From Sporosarcina quadrami (GTDB taxonomy: Bacteria; Bacillota; Bacilli; Bacillales_A; Planococcaceae), in the NCBI RefSeq assembly GCF_014836615.1, contig NZ_JACSQN010000004.1, forward strand, positions 62,001 to 126,000: a stretch of 64,000 bases of DNA, written 5' to 3'. Positions 62,819 through 64,000 of the stretch are shown in pieces (position 1 is the first letter of the stretch; every line of letters begins with the position of its first letter). Made by a program: the position numbers and the translations under genes. The notes under the pieces were generated by a model that searched no databases, was not told the DNA's origin, and saw only the letters and a list, made by a program, of their open reading frames with translations.

Positions 62819-64000
62819 TCAGTTTGTCGCCAATACTTCTTTCTTTCTTTCCGCTCCAACCCCTGATCGCAAACGCAACACGACATATGCAACACCAACC
62901 AATAATACCGCCACACCCAGAAGCACCAAGCACCCATTCAACACCGACACACCCGGATTATTCAGTACCGTCGCCACTTCCCCATTGACAATCCGGCCGA
63001 TATCCAAATAGGTAAACGGGGAAAACTGCGCATAATCACCCAGCTTGTCGCTTAGAAAATACCCAAATCCGCAAATTAATCCCACAAAGCTATATACAAC
63101 GAACGCCCGTGGAATGAAAATCCCCAAAAGATGCACGAGGGCTATCAAAAACAGGAAAATGCAGACGGATAGCGCCACCCCACTCAGCATATATTCACCT
63201 AACGGCATGAAATCGAAGCCGCCTTCAAGCGCCCTCATCCCCGTGTATCCTTCAGCCTCCACTACCTTTGGGCTGTTGTAGTAAAAGATCGGATAATACC
63301 AGTCACCGAAGCGATTGAACAGTGTGCCGACGAGTAGGACAAACGCAAAGATGCCCACTAAACCGGAAATCCCCACCAATACCGTCGTCGTGACTTTCCC
63401 TAAGAAAACCGACCGCATCGCAACCGGCAGTGTCTGCAACGTTTGAATCGTAGGACGCTTCCCTTTCTCGCCTGCAAATCCTGCGCCAAACACAAACAGC
63501 AATAACAGCATTGGAATGAAATAAACAAAGTTGTCAAAGTAGAGATAAAGTGAAAACAATCCGTTGTTATCGACCTTTCGATTCCGTTCCGCATGCCGTT
63601 TTTTCCTTTCTTTGTCTCCCCAGCTTTCGTAAATCGTTGGAATCTCTACGCCTGAGATGATCGGTTGGATGTCATGCTTCATCAGCCATTCCTTCTCCGC
63701 CTTGCTTGCTTCCAGCATGACGTAGCTGCTTTCTCCAAGTATCCAGTTATGGTACTCGCTAGCAATTTCTCCGCTATTTCTTTTGTTTAAATAAAGCTGG
63801 TACTGGTAAAAAGCTTGCCAGTCCTCCTGTTCATACGCTCTTTTGCCCATTTCTTCATTAGCAAGCTCTTCTTTAGAAAAAGCCAACAACGCCTCGTAAA
63901 AGGCCAAATTCACGTCAATGTACTCATTATCTATTGATTCATCGCCGGACATTTCCGCCTCGGCTTTTTCCTCTTCAAGTGCTTTTAATTGACTTTCATA
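62819..64000 (-). CDS. ABC-2 permease, N-terminus beyond the window
   Basis: At least 393 residues of a membrane protein that continues past the right edge in an open frame (YESQLKALEEEKAEAEMSGD before the first internal Met). It matches the C-half of the fused permease at 55100: a charged external domain with an EWLMKHDIQPIISG stretch, NGLFSLYLYFDNFVYF, AGEKGKRPTIQTL and a C-terminal NGEVATVLNNPG. Five or six spans follow the external domain. It is the third member of this exporter family in 9 kb. Whether it is fused to an N-half cannot be seen. Confidence 0.83.
   Translation of the reverse strand, partial: YESQLKALEEEKAEAEMSGDESIDNEYIDVNLAFYEALLAFSKEELANEEMGKRAYEQEDWQAFYQYQLYLNKRNSGEIASEYHNWILGESSYVMLEASKAEKEWLMKHDIQPIISGVEIPTIYESWGDKERKKRHAERNRKVDNNGLFSLYLYFDNFVYFIPMLLLLFVFGAGFAGEKGKRPTIQTLQTLPVAMRSVFLGKVTTTVLVGISGLVGIFAFVLLVGTLFNRFGDWYYPIFYYNSPKVVEAEGYTGMRALEGGFDFMPLGEYMLSGVALSVCIFLFLIALVHLLGIFIPRAFVVYSFVGLICGFGYFLSDKLGDYAQFSPFTYLDIGRIVNGEVATVLNNPGVSVLNGCLVLLGVAVLLVGVAYVVLRLRSGVGAERKKEVLATN

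Overview
The window looks like chromosomal DNA of a low-GC Gram-positive bacterium of the Bacillales, most likely Planococcaceae and possibly Sporosarcina. This is inferred from gene content: a des/desK lipid-cooling pair, a trp operon behind a T-box and without trpG, the Bacillus-type dppABCDE-ykfABCD order, a YtrA-type exporter operon and a urease cluster linked to a nickel-type ABC transporter. There is no rRNA, tRNA, prophage, transposase or CRISPR locus. Most genes lie on the minus strand, in tightly overlapping operons.

Layout. 1-5.7 kb: the 3'-truncated cold sensor kinase desK with the desaturase des, then ytxJ, a PlsY-family acyltransferase, a PAP2 phosphatase, an alkyltransferase-like DNA protein and mscL. 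5.7-7.9 kb: a repeat island in which about 150-bp imperfect palindromes alternate with 21-bp tandem arrays around a NERD-domain gene. 7.9-9.5 kb: a 30-residue membrane peptide gene and a probable RRNPP quorum-sensing pair, an HTH-TPR regulator whose stop overlaps the start of a small exported Cys-terminated peptide. 9.8-14.2 kb: a six-gene ABC exporter operon with its own YtrA-type repressor. 14.3-19.3 kb: a 21-bp array, a coiled-coil protein, an OmpR/HisKA two-component system and a divergent DUF418 membrane protein. 19.4-20.0 kb: an acyl-CoA thioesterase with a 20-bp repeat array in its 3' region.

20.0-29.4 kb: ureABC-(repeat)-ureEFGD followed by a nikABC-like transporter with only one ATPase gene. 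This is enzyme, nickel-insertion chaperones and metal uptake in one transcription direction. 29.8-39.6 kb: dppA-dppBCD-dppE-ykfABCD for import and breakdown of dipeptides and murein peptides. 39.7-45.5 kb: a second complete oligopeptide importer. 45.8-46.7 kb: a DUF4003 protein. 46.8-53.3 kb: trpEDCFBA under a Trp T-box; a 20-bp repeat array lies between the T-box terminator and trpE. 53.4-54.4 kb: rluF and a probable type I toxin gene (holin-like peptide) with a candidate antisense antitoxin RNA. 54.5-64 kb: three paralogous ABC-2 exporter modules, one with a fused permease, one with split permeases and a frameshift, one running off the right edge.

The observations most worth pursuing are the RRNPP pair at 8.1-9.5 kb, the composite repeat families, and the toxin locus at 54.2 kb.
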